Positions 1 through 10,571 of a stretch of 64,000 nt of DNA are shown in pieces. The translations under genes and the position numbers were made by a program. Source of the stretch: Clostridium novyi NT (GTDB lineage Bacteria > Bacillota > Clostridia > Clostridiales > Clostridiaceae); the NCBI RefSeq assembly GCF_000014125.1, contig NC_008593.1, positions 2,232,001 through 2,296,000 of the forward strand, written 5' to 3'. Position 1 is the first letter of the stretch. The number at the start of each line of letters is the position of its first letter. Under the pieces are notes generated by a model, which had not been told where the DNA came from, made no database searches, and saw only the letters and a list, made by a program, of their open reading frames with translations.

Positions 1-279
1 CTTAGATGGCTCTTTTTCCTCATATTCATCCTCTTCTATAAATGAAGCGGAATAATTTAATGTTTTTATTCCAATGATTAGAGAATCAATCAAAGTTACA
101 AATCCCCTTATGATTGGAAGTGAAAACACTTTATTTTTCTTAGTAAGTGGTTCTATTTCATCAAATTCGACTTCTATATCTCCATTGCTCTTTCTTATAG
201 CAGTAGCCACTCCCTTAGAACCTCTCATCATAACTCCTTCAATTACTGCCTGCCCTCCAACTGAAACCTTTTTTCCCAT
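1..279 (-). CDS. DUF1385 family membrane protein (YqhQ-like), 3' part outside window
   Basis: Only the first 93 codons are inside the window; the rest lies beyond base 1. The ATG at 279 follows a GAGGGGTGATC ribosome site. The N-terminus contains GGQAVIEGVMMRG at about residues 8-20, the hallmark of the DUF1385/YqhQ family, followed by a stretch ending in KGVATAIRKSNGDIEVE. Full-length members are multi-pass membrane proteins of about 300 residues; the membrane part is not visible here. Function is not established; the family is commonly found near prmC, prfA and rpmE in clostridia. It begins 39 bases after tdk on the same strand and is probably co-transcribed with it. Confidence 0.85.
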   Translation of the reverse strand, partial: MGKKVSVGGQAVIEGVMMRGSKGVATAIRKSNGDIEVEFDEIEPLTKKNKVFSLPIIRGFVTLIDSLIIGIKTLNYSASFIEEDEYEEKEPSK

Positions 280-318
280 ATGATCACCCCTCTTCTTTAA
301 AACTTACTAAACTTCATC

Positions 319-915
319 TTATTTATTGTTGTATTTATCTCTAAATTCAAAATAACACTTAGGACAAAGTGATTCATATTCAACATTATCTTCTTTGTCT
401 ATAGCTACTTGTTTTCCCTCAAAAACAAACTTTCCATTTATTTTTCTTCCATTTAATAATGCTTTTCTTCCACATCTGCAAATGGTTTTTAACTCTTCTA
501 TACTATGAGCTAATAGAAGTAATCTTGTACTTCCCTCAAATCCATTCATTTGGAAGTCAGTTCTAAGACCATAACATATTGTTGGTATATCTAATTTAAC
601 AGCTATTTCAAGAAGTTGATCTATTTGGTCCTTTTTAAAAAATTGCACTTCATCTACTAATACACAATTTACTTTTCCTTCTTTATTACAAATATCTTTT
701 ACTTTTTCATAAGCATTTTCATTACTTTCTAAAAGCATATCTACTCTTCTTGTAACTCCTAGTCTTGAAACTACATTTTCTCCACCTTTAGAATCTGTTT
801 TAGGTTTTATAATAATAACCTTCATGCCTCTTTCTTCATAATTATGTGCTACCTGCATTAAGTTTGTTGATTTTCCACTATTCATAGCACCATATCTAAA
901 ATATAATTTACTCAT
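319..915 (-). CDS. tdk: Thymidine kinase
   Basis: This 198-residue protein phosphorylates thymidine to dTMP in the cytosolic salvage pathway. The P-loop GAMNSGKS lies at residues 9-16 and the Walker B-like DEVQFF at 88-93, which contains the catalytic Glu. A structural zinc site is formed by C146, C148, C184 and C187 (CxC and CxxC). Length and motif order fit type II bacterial and vaccinia-type kinases. A GGAGGG ribosome site lies about 10 bases before the ATG. It is divergent from rpmE and is followed by the DUF1385 gene on the same strand. Confidence 0.97.
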   Translation of the reverse strand: MSKLYFRYGAMNSGKSTNLMQVAHNYEERGMKVIIIKPKTDSKGGENVVSRLGVTRRVDMLLESNENAYEKVKDICNKEGKVNCVLVDEVQFFKKDQIDQLLEIAVKLDIPTICYGLRTDFQMNGFEGSTRLLLLAHSIEELKTICRCGRKALLNGRKINGKFVFEGKQVAIDKEDNVEYESLCPKCYFEFRDKYNNK

Positions 916-1011
916 TTAAAGCATACCCTCCACAATTTTACCAACTGGTATTTTATTTTTCATACTACTTATTTTATATGTTTATTCCTTTAAATTGCAA
1001 GTACAAAATTG

Positions 1012-1078
1012 TTGCTATTTGTAGCACCCTATGATATAATTTTAAGAGTTGACAATTCGGTTTGAATTATTCTATAAG
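1012..1078 (+). promoter_or_regulatory. Two overlapping sigma-A-type promoter candidates for rpmE
   Basis: The first candidate is TTGCTA (1012-1017), 17 bases, TATAAT (1035-1040). The second is TTGACA (1049-1054), 18 bases, TATAAG (1073-1078). Both point at rpmE, which starts at 1108. The second would leave a leader of only about 20-25 bases. These are consensus matches by eye. Confidence 0.5.
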
Positions 1079-1107
1079 AATGATTATAAACGAGCGAGGT
1101 GAAAATA

Positions 1108-1317
1108 ATGAAACAAGGTTTACACCCAGAATACCATCATGATGCAGTAGTTAAATGTGCATGTGGAAATACTTTCACTACTGGATCAACTAATGCTGAA
1201 CTTAAAGTCGATGTTTGTTCTAAATGTCATCCTTTCTATACTGGAAAGCAAAAGATATTAGATACAGGCGGAAGAATCGAAAAGTTCATGAAGAAATACA
1301 ACTTAAACCAAAAATAA
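1108..1317 (+). CDS. rpmE: 50S ribosomal protein L31 (zinc-binding type)
   Basis: This is a 69-residue L31 beginning [10 protein letters not shown]17, C19, C37 and C40 (CxC and CSKC) mark the zinc-containing C+ form rather than the zinc-independent paralogue. A GTG three codons upstream (1099) is part of the GCGAGGTG ribosome site, so the ATG at 1108 is the better start. The gene is on the plus strand between two minus-strand neighbours and converges on rho, with which it shares a terminator hairpin. Confidence 0.96.
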   Translation: MKQGLHPEYHHDAVVKCACGNTFTTGSTNAELKVDVCSKCHPFYTGKQKILDTGGRIEKFMKKYNLNQK

Positions 1318-1325
1318 TTAATTTA

Positions 1326-1358
1326 AAAAATGGGAAAGATTTTATCTTTCCCATTTTT
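1326..1358. terminator. Bidirectional terminator between rpmE and rho
   Basis: A 15-bp inverted repeat (1326-1340 with 1344-1358, loop TTT) has an A-run on one side and a T-run on the other, so it can end transcription from either direction. The stem includes the last codons and stop of rho (stop at 1342-1344). Confidence 0.85.
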
Positions 1359-2769
1359 CTTTATTAAAGTTTTCTAAAAACTCAAAGTTATTTTTTGTTT
1401 TTGAAAGTAGATTAATAAGTTTTTCTGTTACACCAGCTGTATTATTTTCTTTATATAATACTTTTCTTATTGTAAATGAAGCTTCTAATTCTTGCTTAGT
1501 TAATAATAAGTCTTCTCTTCTTGTTCCTGATTTATAAATATCTATAGCTGGGAATATTCTTCTTTCTTCTAACTTTCTATCTAAATGAACTTCCATATTT
1601 CCAGTTCCCTTAAATTCTTCAAAAATCATATCATCCATTCTGCTTCCAGTTTCAATAAGAGCTGTTGCAAGTATTGTAAGACTTCCACCCTCTTCTATGT
1701 TTCTTGCTGCACCAAAGAATTTTTTAGGCATTATTAATGCTCCTGGATCAAGACCACCTGATAATGTTCTTCCTGTTGGGTTAATAGTCAAATTATATGC
1801 TCTTGTAAGTCTTGTTAAACTATCAAGAAGTACAATAACATCTTGTCCTTGTTCAACCATTCTTTTAGCTCTTTCAAGAACCATGTAAGCTACTTTTGTG
1901 TGATGTTCTGGTTCTTCATCAAATGTTGAATATATAACTTCTCCATTTATAAATCTTTGCATATCTGTAACTTCTTCTGGTCTTTCATCTATTAAAAGAA
2001 CTATTAATTTTGATTCTGGGTGATTTTTAGATATACTATGAGCAATTTTCTTTAAAAGAGTTGTTTTTCCAGCCTTAGGTGGTGCAACTATAAGTCCTCT
2101 TTGCCCCTTACCTATTGGCGATATTATATCCATTAATCTAGAAGATAAGTCTGCTTGACCTGTTTGTAATCTTATTCTTTCATCAGGATAGATTGGTGTT
2201 AACTTTTCAAATCTTTTTCTTCCTACAGCTTTTTCTGGATTTTCTCCATTTATCTTTTCAACATATATAAGAGCTTGAAACTTCTCTCCATCTTTTGCTG
2301 TTCTAATCTTACCTGTTACTTCATCCCCAGTTTTTAAGTTAAATCTTCTTATTTGTGATGGTGATACATAAATATCCTTAGGTCCAGTTAAATAATTTTC
2401 CCCTCTTAAAAAACCGTAATTGTTATTTTCTATAATTTCTAGTACGCCTTTTGCGCTATCAGATTCATGTATCATTTCTTTAAAATTCTTTTCCTTTTCT
2501 TGTGGATTTTCTTCTTCTATACATTCATTTTTATTTACTTTTATTTGTTTTGTATTTTTCATATTATCATTCGAAGAATTATGTACTTTTTTAGGAGTTA
2601 TATTTTCTTTTAAAATAACGCCGTTTTTGTTAATAGATATTTGCATTGCCTCATTAATACTGTCTATTAATTCTTGCTTTTTTAATCTACTTGTACCTGT
2701 TAAGTTTAACTCCTTTGCCAATTCTTTCAATTGAACGACAGTCATATTGCTTAAATCTTTACTATCCAA
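1342..2769 (-). CDS. rho: Transcription termination factor Rho
   Basis: This 475-residue protein is the hexameric RNA-dependent ATPase that terminates transcripts. It has an N-terminal SAP-like Rho domain (about residues 5-43), a charged, N/K-rich linker (about 45-105), a cold-shock-like RNA-binding domain (about 108-170) and the ATPase core. The Walker [14 protein letters not shown] lies at 225-237, followed by [12 protein letters not shown] and a Walker B-like [11 protein letters not shown]. The extended linker is common in clostridial Rho. A GGAGGTG ribosome site precedes the ATG. Confidence 0.97.
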   Translation of the reverse strand: MDSKDLSNMTVVQLKELAKELNLTGTSRLKKQELIDSINEAMQISINKNGVILKENITPKKVHNSSNDNMKNTKQIKVNKNECIEEENPQEKEKNFKEMIHESDSAKGVLEIIENNNYGFLRGENYLTGPKDIYVSPSQIRRFNLKTGDEVTGKIRTAKDGEKFQALIYVEKINGENPEKAVGRKRFEKLTPIYPDERIRLQTGQADLSSRLMDIISPIGKGQRGLIVAPPKAGKTTLLKKIAHSISKNHPESKLIVLLIDERPEEVTDMQRFINGEVIYSTFDEEPEHHTKVAYMVLERAKRMVEQGQDVIVLLDSLTRLTRAYNLTINPTGRTLSGGLDPGALIMPKKFFGAARNIEEGGSLTILATALIETGSRMDDMIFEEFKGTGNMEVHLDRKLEERRIFPAIDIYKSGTRREDLLLTKQELEASFTIRKVLYKENNTAGVTEKLINLLSKTKNNFEFLENFNKEKWER

Positions 2770-2959
2770 AATAGCACCTCCATAATAATATTTATTTATA
2801 TAATAATTTTGGGAAATAATTCGTACAGAAATGTTTGAAATGTAACACTTTTTAGATTATACCCTATTTTTACTTTTTTATCTAGCAATTCAACAAGAAA
2901 AAAGTAATCCATCCATATATCCATAATATTGACAGATTACACTGATTATATTCAGATGT

Positions 2960-3304
2960 TTAAATCATCTCATAGATATTTTCATTAACTTCTCTATATT
3001 TATTTATTTTATCTTCAACTTTTTCCTTCTGCCCAATAAAGAATATTGGATCTCCCAACTTTTCACAACCACAAATGGTCATACTACCCTTTACAAAACT
3101 CATACTCTTGTAAGTATAATAGTGGTATTCTCCACATATAGGACACTTTATTCTAAATTGAATTTCCTTTTCACTAACTTCTATAACTTCTAAATCTTTA
3201 AATATATTTCCTATATCATTTATTTTAAATATGGATAATCTTCTCATATCATACTGACCTATCGAATTTTTAAGTGCAATTGTTATTTCTGTATCTATTA
3301 TCAC
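2960..3304 (-). CDS. Conserved hypothetical protein with a four-cysteine (zinc-finger-like) motif
   Basis: No function is recognised for this 114-residue protein. C54, C57, C78 and C80 (CPIC ... CGC) form a plausible zinc site, and the spacing between the pairs suggests a small zinc ribbon. The rest is mixed charged with a C-terminal helix. The start is GTG at 3304, six bases after a GGAGGTG site. It lies between pyrG and rho on the same strand. A role in nucleic acid binding is only a guess from the ribbon. Confidence 0.75.
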   Translation of the reverse strand: MIIDTEITIALKNSIGQYDMRRLSIFKINDIGNIFKDLEVIEVSEKEIQFRIKCPICGEYHYYTYKSMSFVKGSMTICGCEKLGDPIFFIGQKEKVEDKINKYREVNENIYEMI

Positions 3305-3435
3305 TTAAAACACCTCCATATTTTAAAAACTTCTAAATATATAAATTCTATACTTCTTCCTTTTTTCCTTCATAAATAAATCTATAAATTAAATTTTTTG
3401 TAAATAGACTTATTTTTTTTGTATTTTAAAGTAAA

Positions 3436-3472
3436 AAAAGAGTAGTTAATGTAATAAATTAACTACTCTTTT
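3436..3472 (-). terminator. Rho-independent terminator after pyrG
   Basis: A 15-bp stem (3436-3450 with 3458-3472) containing AGAGTAGTTAAT is followed on the minus strand by a run of T. It lies 15 bases beyond the pyrG stop. Confidence 0.88.
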
Positions 3473-3486
3473 ATATTTAATATATA

Positions 3487-5106
<1,620 letters not shown>

Positions 5107-5120
5107 TTATGTAAAAAGTG

Positions 5121-5149
5121 TTGACATATTATATAATCTTAATTATAAT
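5121..5149 (+). promoter_or_regulatory. Perfect-consensus sigma-A promoter pointing away from pyrG
   Basis: TTGACA (5121-5126), a 17-base spacer, then TATAAT (5144-5149), on the plus strand. No plus-strand gene follows; a transcript from about 5156 would run antisense to the small gene at 5286-5585. A stem (5165-5172 with 5180-5187) would form just after the start, followed by a T5 run at 5197-5201. It could drive a short RNA or an antisense transcript. Confidence 0.5.
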
Positions 5150-5285
5150 AAATATTACCCTATAAAATAGACTAATTGCGTCTATTTCCATTTCTGTTTT
5201 TAAAACATATTAAAGATAATATCACATTTTCCATTCTTATGCTACCCTTTTTTATATATTTTTTGATTTATTTTTATTTTATTTT

Positions 5286-5585
5286 TCAAATGTCGCATCT
5301 TTTGTCTAATTCATCTTGCAAACCAAAATAAATTTCCCTAAATTCTTTATTTATAAGTAATTTTTCTTGAGCTTTTCTTATATTATTATTTACAATTCTT
5401 TTGCTATTTATAGAAAAATCCCTGTTTATAAAATCTATATTTAAACATTTGTTTTTGTTCAGTAATAAAAACATTAAATATTTACAATCTTTATCCTTTA
5501 ATATTTTATATAATTCTTCTTTTGTTATACCCTTAACCTTACATATGGCACTTATTATATTTTCATATTTATTAGAATTATACAT
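5286..5585 (-). CDS. Small hypothetical protein, helical, DnaA-domain-IV-like in pattern
   Basis: The product has 99 residues. The start chosen is ATG at 5585 because GAGGTGA lies 8 bases upstream; a longer reading begins upstream but has no ribosome site. The segment IISAICKVKGITKEELYKIL followed by a run of helices recalls the DNA-binding domain IV of DnaA and similar helix-turn-helix modules, but this is a loose visual likeness. It is lysine- and asparagine-rich with no membrane segment. Function is unknown. It has its own intergenic regions on both sides. Confidence 0.6.
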   Translation of the reverse strand: MYNSNKYENIISAICKVKGITKEELYKILKDKDCKYLMFLLLNKNKCLNIDFINRDFSINSKRIVNNNIRKAQEKLLINKEFREIYFGLQDELDKRCDI

Positions 5586-5654
5586 AAAATTCACCTCATT
5601 AGAATTATTGTCTAACGAAGTTAAATTTAAACACATACAAGCCTTCAAATAAAT

Positions 5655-5695
5655 AAAAATAGCACATAGTTGCTAAGTTACTACGCGCTATTTTT
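5655..5695. terminator. Long terminator hairpin after the ddl operon
   Basis: The outer stem AAAAATAGC/GCTATTTTT (5655-5663 with 5687-5695) continues through wobble pairs into an inner stem, for about 16 bp in total. A and T runs on both sides make it usable on both strands. It ends the ddl/PP-loop/DUF1934 operon 3 bases after the last stop codon. Confidence 0.85.
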
Positions 5696-5698
5696 ACT

Positions 5699-6115
5699 TT
5701 ACATAGTTTTTATATCAATACTTAATGATGTTTTTATTGGCTTATGTCCGGTCAATACCATATTGTATTTTACTAAAATACTTCCACCCTCTTCATTGAC
5801 ATCTATATTTATTTTTTTAGTATCTACTTCAAGCTCTAAAATTCCATATGGCGTATTGTACAAGGATAAATCTTTATAGTCCTTCTTAAAATTTATCTTC
5901 GCATTAGTAGTTCCTATTCTAATAAGGCTAAGCTTATCTGAACCTATTTTTAAAGTGGTAGTAGTGCCTTTCATCCCTGAAATTTCAGTTTCTTCGTAGA
6001 CAGCATAATATAAGTCATTTTTTTTATATAACTTTCCTTTAGTCACAACTTCTATTTTACCATCTTCAACGCCTACTTGATCACTCTTTATAGATATAAG
6101 TGCTTCCTTACCCAT
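5699..6115 (-). CDS. DUF1934 family protein (YwiB-like small beta-barrel)
   Basis: This 138-residue protein begins MGKEALISIKSDQVG and is predicted to be rich in beta strands, with LYYAVYEETEISGMKGTTTTLKIG typical of DUF1934 (YwiB), a calycin-like fold of unknown function. No signal peptide is seen. It is the last gene of an operon with the PP-loop protein (15-base gap) and ddl, so a housekeeping role is likely, but no activity is known. Confidence 0.82.
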   Translation of the reverse strand: MGKEALISIKSDQVGVEDGKIEVVTKGKLYKKNDLYYAVYEETEISGMKGTTTTLKIGSDKLSLIRIGTTNAKINFKKDYKDLSLYNTPYGILELEVDTKKINIDVNEEGGSILVKYNMVLTGHKPIKTSLSIDIKTM

Positions 6116-6130
6116 ACAATACCCCCTCTG

Positions 6131-7114
6131 TTATTCTATCATAAATTCTTTTAGTTCTTCTTCAGTTGCTGGCTTTACTTCAATAGAATTAGTATAAGGT
6201 TTAGAATAGTTTCCGTATATAACTTTAAGACTATCTTCTTCTCTACCTTTTGAATATCTGCCAGATACTTTTGCTGCAAACTCTATATCTTCTTCTGTAG
6301 CATCTCCGACTATAACTACCATAGAACCTTTAAAATCTTTAACTAAAAATGCAATATCTTTTTCTGTAAGATATGCTTTTATTTGAGATGCTTCAGATGC
6401 AGTTCTAGTAGATATTATTTTTGCATTTTCAGAAACTCTAAAATGTCTTCCATACTTTAATAATTCAAGATCACTTTCTGATATTTCCTCTTTATGATTA
6501 ACTAAATCTCTAAGTCTAACAGAAAAATTAGGTTCTGTTAATTTACATCCACCAGCTGGTGATGGGTAATCTTTTATACCCCATTTTTCAGCAAGTTCCA
6601 TTTGAACTTTTCTTCCTCTTCCTGTTATACCAAGTAACTTTTCTCTATCAACAAGACCGTTAAGTTCCATTTCTGTTTCTGGTAAAACTTTTGCACATAA
6701 AGGTCTTAATATTTTGTCCGCAAATCCTGATTCTTTTTTTACTACATTTAATGAAGATTTATTTTGAGACATAGGTCTTTGATTTAAAACTTCTCCAGTT
6801 ATAATAAAATCTGCATTAAACTTTTCTAAAAGTTCACCAGCGTATCTCATCATCATGGCATGACAATCTATACAAGGATTCATATTCTTTCCATGTCCGT
6901 GTTTAGGTGATTTAGTCATATCAAAATGTTCTTTAGAAAAATCAACTACCTCCAATGGTATATCTATTTGCTTTGTCATTCTCTTAGCATTTTCTGGTCC
7001 AAAAAAGTAGGATTTAAAACATATTCCTATGACTTCTATTCCCTGATCCTTTATTAACTTTGCAGCTAATATACTATCTAGTCCACCTGATATAAGTGCT
7101 AACGCTTTTGTCAT
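6131..7114 (-). CDS. PP-loop ATPase with C-terminal NFACT-R-like domain, probable tRNA thiolation enzyme
   Basis: This 327-residue protein has the N-type PP-loop SGGLDS at residues 9-14, which adenylates a substrate, typically a tRNA base. C81 and C84 (NPCIDCH) and C190 (PAGGC) form a three-cysteine set like those that hold an Fe-S cluster or carry sulfur in thiouridine synthases. The last 120 residues resemble the NFACT-R_2/DUF814 module. It lies between ddl and the DUF1934 gene. Databases often label such proteins tRNA 4-thiouridine synthase-like or MnmA-like; the exact tRNA position is not evident. Confidence 0.8.
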   Translation of the reverse strand: MTKALALISGGLDSILAAKLIKDQGIEVIGICFKSYFFGPENAKRMTKQIDIPLEVVDFSKEHFDMTKSPKHGHGKNMNPCIDCHAMMMRYAGELLEKFNADFIITGEVLNQRPMSQNKSSLNVVKKESGFADKILRPLCAKVLPETEMELNGLVDREKLLGITGRGRKVQMELAEKWGIKDYPSPAGGCKLTEPNFSVRLRDLVNHKEEISESDLELLKYGRHFRVSENAKIISTRTASEASQIKAYLTEKDIAFLVKDFKGSMVVIVGDATEEDIEFAAKVSGRYSKGREEDSLKVIYGNYSKPYTNSIEVKPATEEELKEFMIE

Positions 7115-7139
7115 AATGTTCTCCTTTCATAAAACTTTA

Positions 7140-8171
7140 TTATTTATTATCCCTTTCAACTGCAAGTTCTATGATTTCGCTTATTAATTCTCCGTAAGCT
7201 TTTCCTTCTGCTTGCCACATCTTAGGATACATACTTATCTTTGTAAATCCTGGTATTGTATTTATTTCATTTAAGTAAACTTCTTCTGTTTCTTTATCAA
7301 CAAGAAAATCTACTCTAGACATTCCAGCACAGTCTAACATCTTGAATATTCTAACAGCTAATTCTTTAACTTTTTCAAGTTTTTCTGGGCTTAAGTTAGC
7401 TGGTAATAATAGTTTTGATTGTGCATTTGAATATTTTGCTTCGTAATCATAAAATTCATTTGCAGGTACTATTTCACCTGGAGTTGCTGCTACTGGTTCA
7501 TCATTTCCAAGAACCGCAACTTCAATTTCTCTTGCATTTAAAGCAACTTCAACTAATACTTTTCTATCAAATTTTAAAGCTTCTTCAAGTCCAGCTTCTA
7601 ATTCTTCTCTATTGTGTGCTTTACTTATACCAACAGACGAACCACTATTTGAAGGTTTTATAAATACATCATATCCTAACTTATTTTCTATTGTAGATAT
7701 TATGTCCATTTTGTTATTTTTATAATCATGAGCATTTACTACTACATAGTCTGCTTGTTTTACCCCAAAGTTTTCCAATACATATTTTGTGTATACCTTG
7801 TCCATACATACTGCTGATGACATAACTCCAGGTCCTACACATGGTATAGTTAAAAGCTTACATAATCCTTGAATTGTACCATCTTCACCATATAATCCAT
7901 GCATAACTGGAAATACTACATCAACTTCCCTATTGAAAAGAATTTCTTGTCCATTTGGATTTTTATAAAATTCATCTTTTTCCCATTCGCCAGATTCTAT
8001 TTTATCAATAGCTCCAGTATATTCAAACCATTTGCCATCCTTTGTTATACCAATTGGATATACATCGTATTTGCTTAAATCAATATTTTTTAAAACTGAA
8101 GATGCAGAAACACGTGAAACTTCATGTTCTGTAGATTGTCCTCCAAAAAGAATAGCTACCTTTTTCTTCAT
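7140..8171 (-). CDS. ddl: D-alanine--D-alanine ligase
   Basis: This cytosolic ATP-grasp enzyme joins two D-alanines for peptidoglycan precursor synthesis. The 343 residues begin KKKVAILFGGQSTEHEVS. Family motifs include MHGLYGEDGTIQGL, FIKPSNSGSSVGI, and the metal-binding and terminal segment EVYLNEINTIPGFT. It is the first gene of a three-gene operon. It is of the longer Ddl type common in clostridia; nothing suggests a D-Ala-D-Lac variant, but substrate choice cannot be read safely. Confidence 0.96.
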   Translation of the reverse strand: MKKKVAILFGGQSTEHEVSRVSASSVLKNIDLSKYDVYPIGITKDGKWFEYTGAIDKIESGEWEKDEFYKNPNGQEILFNREVDVVFPVMHGLYGEDGTIQGLCKLLTIPCVGPGVMSSAVCMDKVYTKYVLENFGVKQADYVVVNAHDYKNNKMDIISTIENKLGYDVFIKPSNSGSSVGISKAHNREELEAGLEEALKFDRKVLVEVALNAREIEVAVLGNDEPVAATPGEIVPANEFYDYEAKYSNAQSKLLLPANLSPEKLEKVKELAVRIFKMLDCAGMSRVDFLVDKETEEVYLNEINTIPGFTKISMYPKMWQAEGKAYGELISEIIELAVERDNK

Positions 8172-8317
8172 AATGCTCTCCCCTTACAATTTAAGAATTA
8201 TATTTTCAATCTTTATCTATTAATATATGCTAACATACATTTATTTTCTAATTTGAATGTTGACGCACTTCAAATTATATACCAATCCATTAAATATGTG
8301 AACCCTTTTTTATAAGG

Positions 8318-8348
8318 AAGGAGATACCTGAAAATCAGATATCTCCTT
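8318..8348 (-). terminator. Stem-loop after ypeB
   Basis: A 14-bp stem (8318-8331 with 8335-8348, one wobble, loop AAA) with AAGGAGATA arms lies 36 bases after the ypeB stop. The following tract on the minus strand is not a pure T-run, so it may be a weak terminator or a 3'-end stabiliser. Confidence 0.6.
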
Positions 8349-8383
8349 ATTATAGTTAAGTTTAATTCTCTTTTTTAATAATG

Positions 8384-9742
8384 CTATAATGCAAGTTCTC
8401 CATTGGCTGTTTTTATAATTTGTAATATTCTTTGTTCATAACCAGTTTCAGCATTTATATAAACAACAAATTCATCATCTTTACATTTACCAGCAACTTC
8501 ATAACAAAGAATTTCTTTATTACTTTCTGTTGGAATTATAGCAAGTTTTGTTGACTGCACTTTTAAATTTTTTCCTATCTTGCTCATGGCAGTTTCCTTA
8601 GAAACTTTAGGTTTTGGTATATTTCTATTCTCAACGTGAGAAGTTAAATATTTTTCTGATTCTATTCCTATTATTTCTCCAGTATCTAATGCCAATTTTA
8701 ATTTTATTTGATCTGGGTATATATTTATATTTTCTTTATTGTAAACATAACTTACTGTTACTGTGTTATCAAATTTTTGTGTATAAGTTGGTTTCATATT
8801 TTTGTAACCAAACTTATCTAAAAATACACTTCCTAATTCTTTAGCTTTTTTTAAATCAATAGCTGATTTATCAACTTTTCTATTGTCTATTAGATAAACT
8901 ATGTGTCCTCCATTTTTACTTATCTCACAAACTATTTCATCACCTTCAGATCTTTCATTTAAGTTAACACCAAATCTGTATGAAGGTATTTTAGATTTTG
9001 GATCATCTTTTCTAGTTATATTCTTTATTTTATTTTCTCCAAATATTTTCTTTATAACATTCTTTGCATCTTGTTCTGTTACTTCTTTTTCACTAGTAAC
9101 TTTAGGTTTTATTTGTAATGTATTTTCTGAAAATGGTCCATCATTTATTAAAGTTGGATATTGAAGTACTTGATTTTGTATAGCCTTAAATTTATCAGAA
9201 GCAAGATTTTCAGAACTCTTAGCTAATTTACTAGTAGCCTTCTTTCTTATTTCTCCCCACTTTAATTTTCCTTCATTTATATCCCTTTGGACTTGATTTA
9301 ATTGTATTAATAAATAGTCCGCTTGATCCTTTAATGATTCTATTGTTTCATAATCTTTATCTGTTAATTTTTCATTTTCAAAAGAACTTCTACTAAGTCT
9401 ATGTGCAAAATCGCCTATTTGAGCTAAAAACTTACTAGTACCATCTACATATTCTTGAGATACAGGAATTGAGTGTATCTTGTCATTAGCAATATCAGCG
9501 TATTTAGATATATTATTGAAAGTTACAATGTTAGCTTCTCTAGAATTTACTATAGCTGACTTTGCAAGACTACCTTTTAGATTTTTTACAGAATCAATTA
9601 ATTGATACATACTTTTAGTATATTCACCTTGCAAATAATTTTTATAATCCCTTCTCTCTAATGTCATTAAAAAAGCAAATGTAGTTGAAAAAACAACTAT
9701 GAATGCAACAATGGTTGTATATATAACTCTTTTCTTGTTCAT
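8384..9742 (-). CDS. ypeB: Germination protein YpeB
   Basis: This 452-residue protein has one N-terminal membrane anchor (about residues 7-27), a helical N-terminal half and a C-terminal half with PepSY-type repeats (segments near residues 230-300, 310-380 and 390-445). In Bacillus, YpeB localises and stabilises the cortex-lytic enzyme SleB in spores and is normally encoded right after sleB. Here the upstream gene on the same strand is spoIIR and no sleB lies in the window. It probably acts in the spore inner membrane or cortex. Confidence 0.9.
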   Translation of the reverse strand: MNKKRVIYTTIVAFIVVFSTTFAFLMTLERRDYKNYLQGEYTKSMYQLIDSVKNLKGSLAKSAIVNSREANIVTFNNISKYADIANDKIHSIPVSQEYVDGTSKFLAQIGDFAHRLSRSSFENEKLTDKDYETIESLKDQADYLLIQLNQVQRDINEGKLKWGEIRKKATSKLAKSSENLASDKFKAIQNQVLQYPTLINDGPFSENTLQIKPKVTSEKEVTEQDAKNVIKKIFGENKIKNITRKDDPKSKIPSYRFGVNLNERSEGDEIVCEISKNGGHIVYLIDNRKVDKSAIDLKKAKELGSVFLDKFGYKNMKPTYTQKFDNTVTVSYVYNKENINIYPDQIKLKLALDTGEIIGIESEKYLTSHVENRNIPKPKVSKETAMSKIGKNLKVQSTKLAIIPTESNKEILCYEVAGKCKDDEFVVYINAETGYEQRILQIIKTANGELAL

Positions 9743-9827
9743 ATGTATATATGCCTCCGCTTCTACTCTTATAATCTATATAAGTAGTATTTGTTTTAAT
9801 AATTCGGGTTATACATAATCCAATAAT

Positions 9828-10463
9828 TTATTTTGACTTACAAGCTTCTTTTATCTTTTCAGCAATTTTAAATTTAAATACTAAGTTATTTTTTTCAACA
9901 TCATCATTTACAAGTTCATATTCTTCTTTTGATAGTGTTTTCTTCATCATTTCATCGGTTTTCTTAACTTCTACATCACCCTTTGTTATATCTGTAAAAC
10001 ATAATGGAGGAAACATTACACACCACCAATTATGTCCTTGTCCGTTTCCAATTATAATTCTATATGCTTCATAATTTCCTTGAGGCAAAGTTATATTCCC
10101 GTAAGTTTTAACTGGAAAATTTTCATGAGATAACTTTGATTTTACAGTATAAGTGTATCCATTTTCTTCTATAGTTTTTACAGCTATTTTATTTATTTCA
10201 TAGTTGTTTTCTTTTATTATTTCTCTTGATTCTTCTATGCTTTTAGAATTTTTTAATTTTGGTGATATATATTTTAAAACATTATCTCTAACTTTTAATT
10301 TTAAAGCTTGATCTTCTGTTGAATCACTGTTTGCAATTACATGAAATCTTATTACTTTTTCAGCAATTGATTTTTGACTTGCATCTGCCTTCATATATGA
10401 AATTACTAATATGCTCCCTGTTAAAATTATTAATGAAATCATAATAGCTAGTACCTTTTTCAT
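9828..10463 (-). CDS. spoIIR: Stage II sporulation protein R
   Basis: SpoIIR is the forespore-made, exported signal that triggers SpoIIGA to process pro-sigma-E in the mother cell. The protein has a hydrophobic export signal (about residues 1-25), the conserved IRFHVIANSDS at about 39-49, and LPQGNYEAYRIIIGNGQGHN followed by WWCVMFPPLCF. The ATG at 10463 is chosen because AGGGG directly abuts the in-frame ATG three codons upstream. The product has 211 residues. Family members are expressed under sigma-F; I could not identify a convincing promoter here. Confidence 0.95.
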   Translation of the reverse strand: MKKVLAIMISLIILTGSILVISYMKADASQKSIAEKVIRFHVIANSDSTEDQALKLKVRDNVLKYISPKLKNSKSIEESREIIKENNYEINKIAVKTIEENGYTYTVKSKLSHENFPVKTYGNITLPQGNYEAYRIIIGNGQGHNWWCVMFPPLCFTDITKGDVEVKKTDEMMKKTLSKEEYELVNDDVEKNNLVFKFKIAEKIKEACKSK

Positions 10464-10571
10464 CTTAAACATCCCCTTTTATTATCTGATGTTTAAGATT
10501 ATTGACCATTCCCCATATTATATACTTTTATTTTAAATATATTTTAAATATATTTCTAAATAAATTTGAAC

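Noticed and set aside
74..283. 69-codon plus-strand ORF at the window start
   Set aside because: Antisense of the DUF1385 gene, whose GGQAVIEGVMMRG signature is unmistakable.
5165..5187. pyrG attenuator by reiterative transcription
   Set aside because: There is a weak 8-bp stem on the minus strand but no clear promoter with the needed initial GGGC start and no good T-run.
10473..10570. Sigma-F promoter for spoIIR
   Set aside because: GGGGAATGGT resembles part of the -10 region but no -35 at correct spacing was found.
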